64,000 nt of DNA from Piscinibacter defluvii (GTDB lineage: Bacteria > Pseudomonadota > Gammaproteobacteria > Burkholderiales > Burkholderiaceae_C): assembly GCF_004011805.1 (NCBI RefSeq), contig NZ_RCHJ01000003.1, forward strand, positions 372,001-436,000. Reading direction: 5' to 3'. The position numbers were made by a program, and so were the translations under genes. Every line of letters starts with the position of its first letter. Positions within the stretch are counted from its first letter, which is position 1. A model generated the notes under the pieces. It saw only the letters and a list, made by a program, of their open reading frames with translations, did not search any database and was not told the DNA's origin. Of this stretch, positions 63,490 to 64,000 are shown one piece after another.

Positions 63490-64000
63490 ATGGCTGCCGT
63501 ACCCGCCGACACTGCCCGCCGCCTCGGCCGCTTCGAACTGCGCCGCGAGCTGGGCAAGGGTGCGCAGGCCACCGTCTGGCTCGCGCTCGACACCCGGCTC
63601 GAGCGCGAGGTCGCGATCAAGGTGCTGGCCGCCGGCGTGAACGTGGCCGGCGACGACCTGACGCACTGGCTGCAGGAGGCGCGCAGCGTCAGCCGCCTCG
63701 CGCACCCGAACATCGTGCCGGTGTTCGAGGCCGACGTGCACGACGGCCGCGCCTGCCTGGTGTTCGAGTACGTGCCGGGCCGCACGCTGGCCGAACATGC
63801 ACGCGCCCGCGGCGCGCTGCCGCCGCACGAGGCCGTCGGCCTGATGCTCGGCGTGCTCGATGCGCTGCAGGCCGCGCACGAGGCCGGGGTGGTGCATCGC
63901 GACCTCAAGCCCAGCAACGTGCTGGTCGACGGCCATGGCCGCGCGCGGGTGATGGACTTCGGCATCGCGGCGCGGCTGAAGGAGGGCGCCAACCGCACCG
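63490..64000 (+). CDS. Serine/threonine protein kinase (Hanks type), 3' end outside window
   Basis: Partial: 170 residues are present. The glycine loop LGKGAQATVWLALD, the ATP-binding Lys K44 (EVAIKVL), a conserved Glu in helix C (WLQEARSVSRL), catalytic HRDLKPSNVLVDG and DFGIA are all intact, so it should be active. Its N-terminus aligns with the preceding pseudokinase-HDOD protein. The gene lies 8 bp after that gene's stop, so they are co-transcribed. What follows the kinase domain cannot be seen. Confidence 0.9.
   Translation, partial: MAAVPADTARRLGRFELRRELGKGAQATVWLALDTRLEREVAIKVLAAGVNVAGDDLTHWLQEARSVSRLAHPNIVPVFEADVHDGRACLVFEYVPGRTLAEHARARGALPPHEAVGLMLGVLDALQAAHEAGVVHRDLKPSNVLVDGHGRARVMDFGIAARLKEGANRT

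Overview
The window is high-G+C bacterial chromosome, densely coding on both strands. Gene content and order point to a betaproteobacterium of the order Burkholderiales, probably the Rubrivivax/Leptothrix/Ideonella side (my inference from remembered synteny, not from a search). The signs are the run yhbY / rlmE-ftsH-folP-glmM / pstSCAB-phoU-phoB-phoR, carA-carB-greA, an intracellular polyhydroxyalkanoate depolymerase, and a System I (Ccm) cytochrome c maturation operon. No rRNA, tRNA, CRISPR array or phage genes were recognised.

Layout. 1-4343: a LacI-type regulator (open at the left edge) diverges from gluconokinase and a DctQ-DctM-DctP TRAP transporter, with two matching palindromic operators between them. 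4345-6388: PHA depolymerase and a GST. 6490-12190: ccmABCDEFGH, with no ccmI beside it. 12180-14962: a TldE/TldD-like pair. 15014-21529: a gtsABCD-like sugar ABC transporter and a two-component system; both upstream regions share a near-identical 16-base GTTAA motif. 22100-28258: a tandem glycine riboswitch followed by gcvT-gcvH-gcvP-sdaA, which together would turn glycine into serine and then pyruvate. 28301-31076: rlmD and an acyltransferase gene.

31052-32228 is the most unusual part. A 1,161-bp segment of lower G+C has 26-bp terminal inverted repeats (one mismatch) and a perfect 8-bp direct repeat (GGTGGACG) on each side. It carries no transposase. Its cargo is two translationally coupled genes: an unrecognised protein of about 76 residues and a TatD-family metal nuclease resembling QatD of the Qat anti-phage system, without QatA, QatB or QatC. 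It lies in the last codons of the acyltransferase gene, between that gene and the terminator it appears to have shared with the convergent Bax-inhibitor gene.

32275-44541 is housekeeping: Bax-inhibitor-1 protein, a GlcG/HbpS protein, carAB, greA, yhbY, rlmE, ftsH, folP and glmM. 44554-51744 is a phosphate regulon: two divergent Pho boxes face pstS-C-A-B-phoU-phoB-phoR on one side and a fasciclin-domain lipoprotein on the other. 51758-55657: a polytopic membrane protein, ribosomal protein bL31 type B, rho and thioredoxin. 55762-61586: AddB/AddA-type double-strand-break repair enzymes. 61691-64000: a pseudokinase-HDOD fusion followed by an apparently active Ser/Thr kinase cut by the right edge.

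Start codons were chosen from ribosome binding sites, overlaps and family lengths; GTG and TTG starts were accepted where context demanded. Several genes (rlmD, rlmE, the GlcG-like gene, the NTF2-like gene) have a -10-like hexamer only 6-9 bases before ATG and no Shine-Dalgarno sequence, suggesting leaderless mRNAs.
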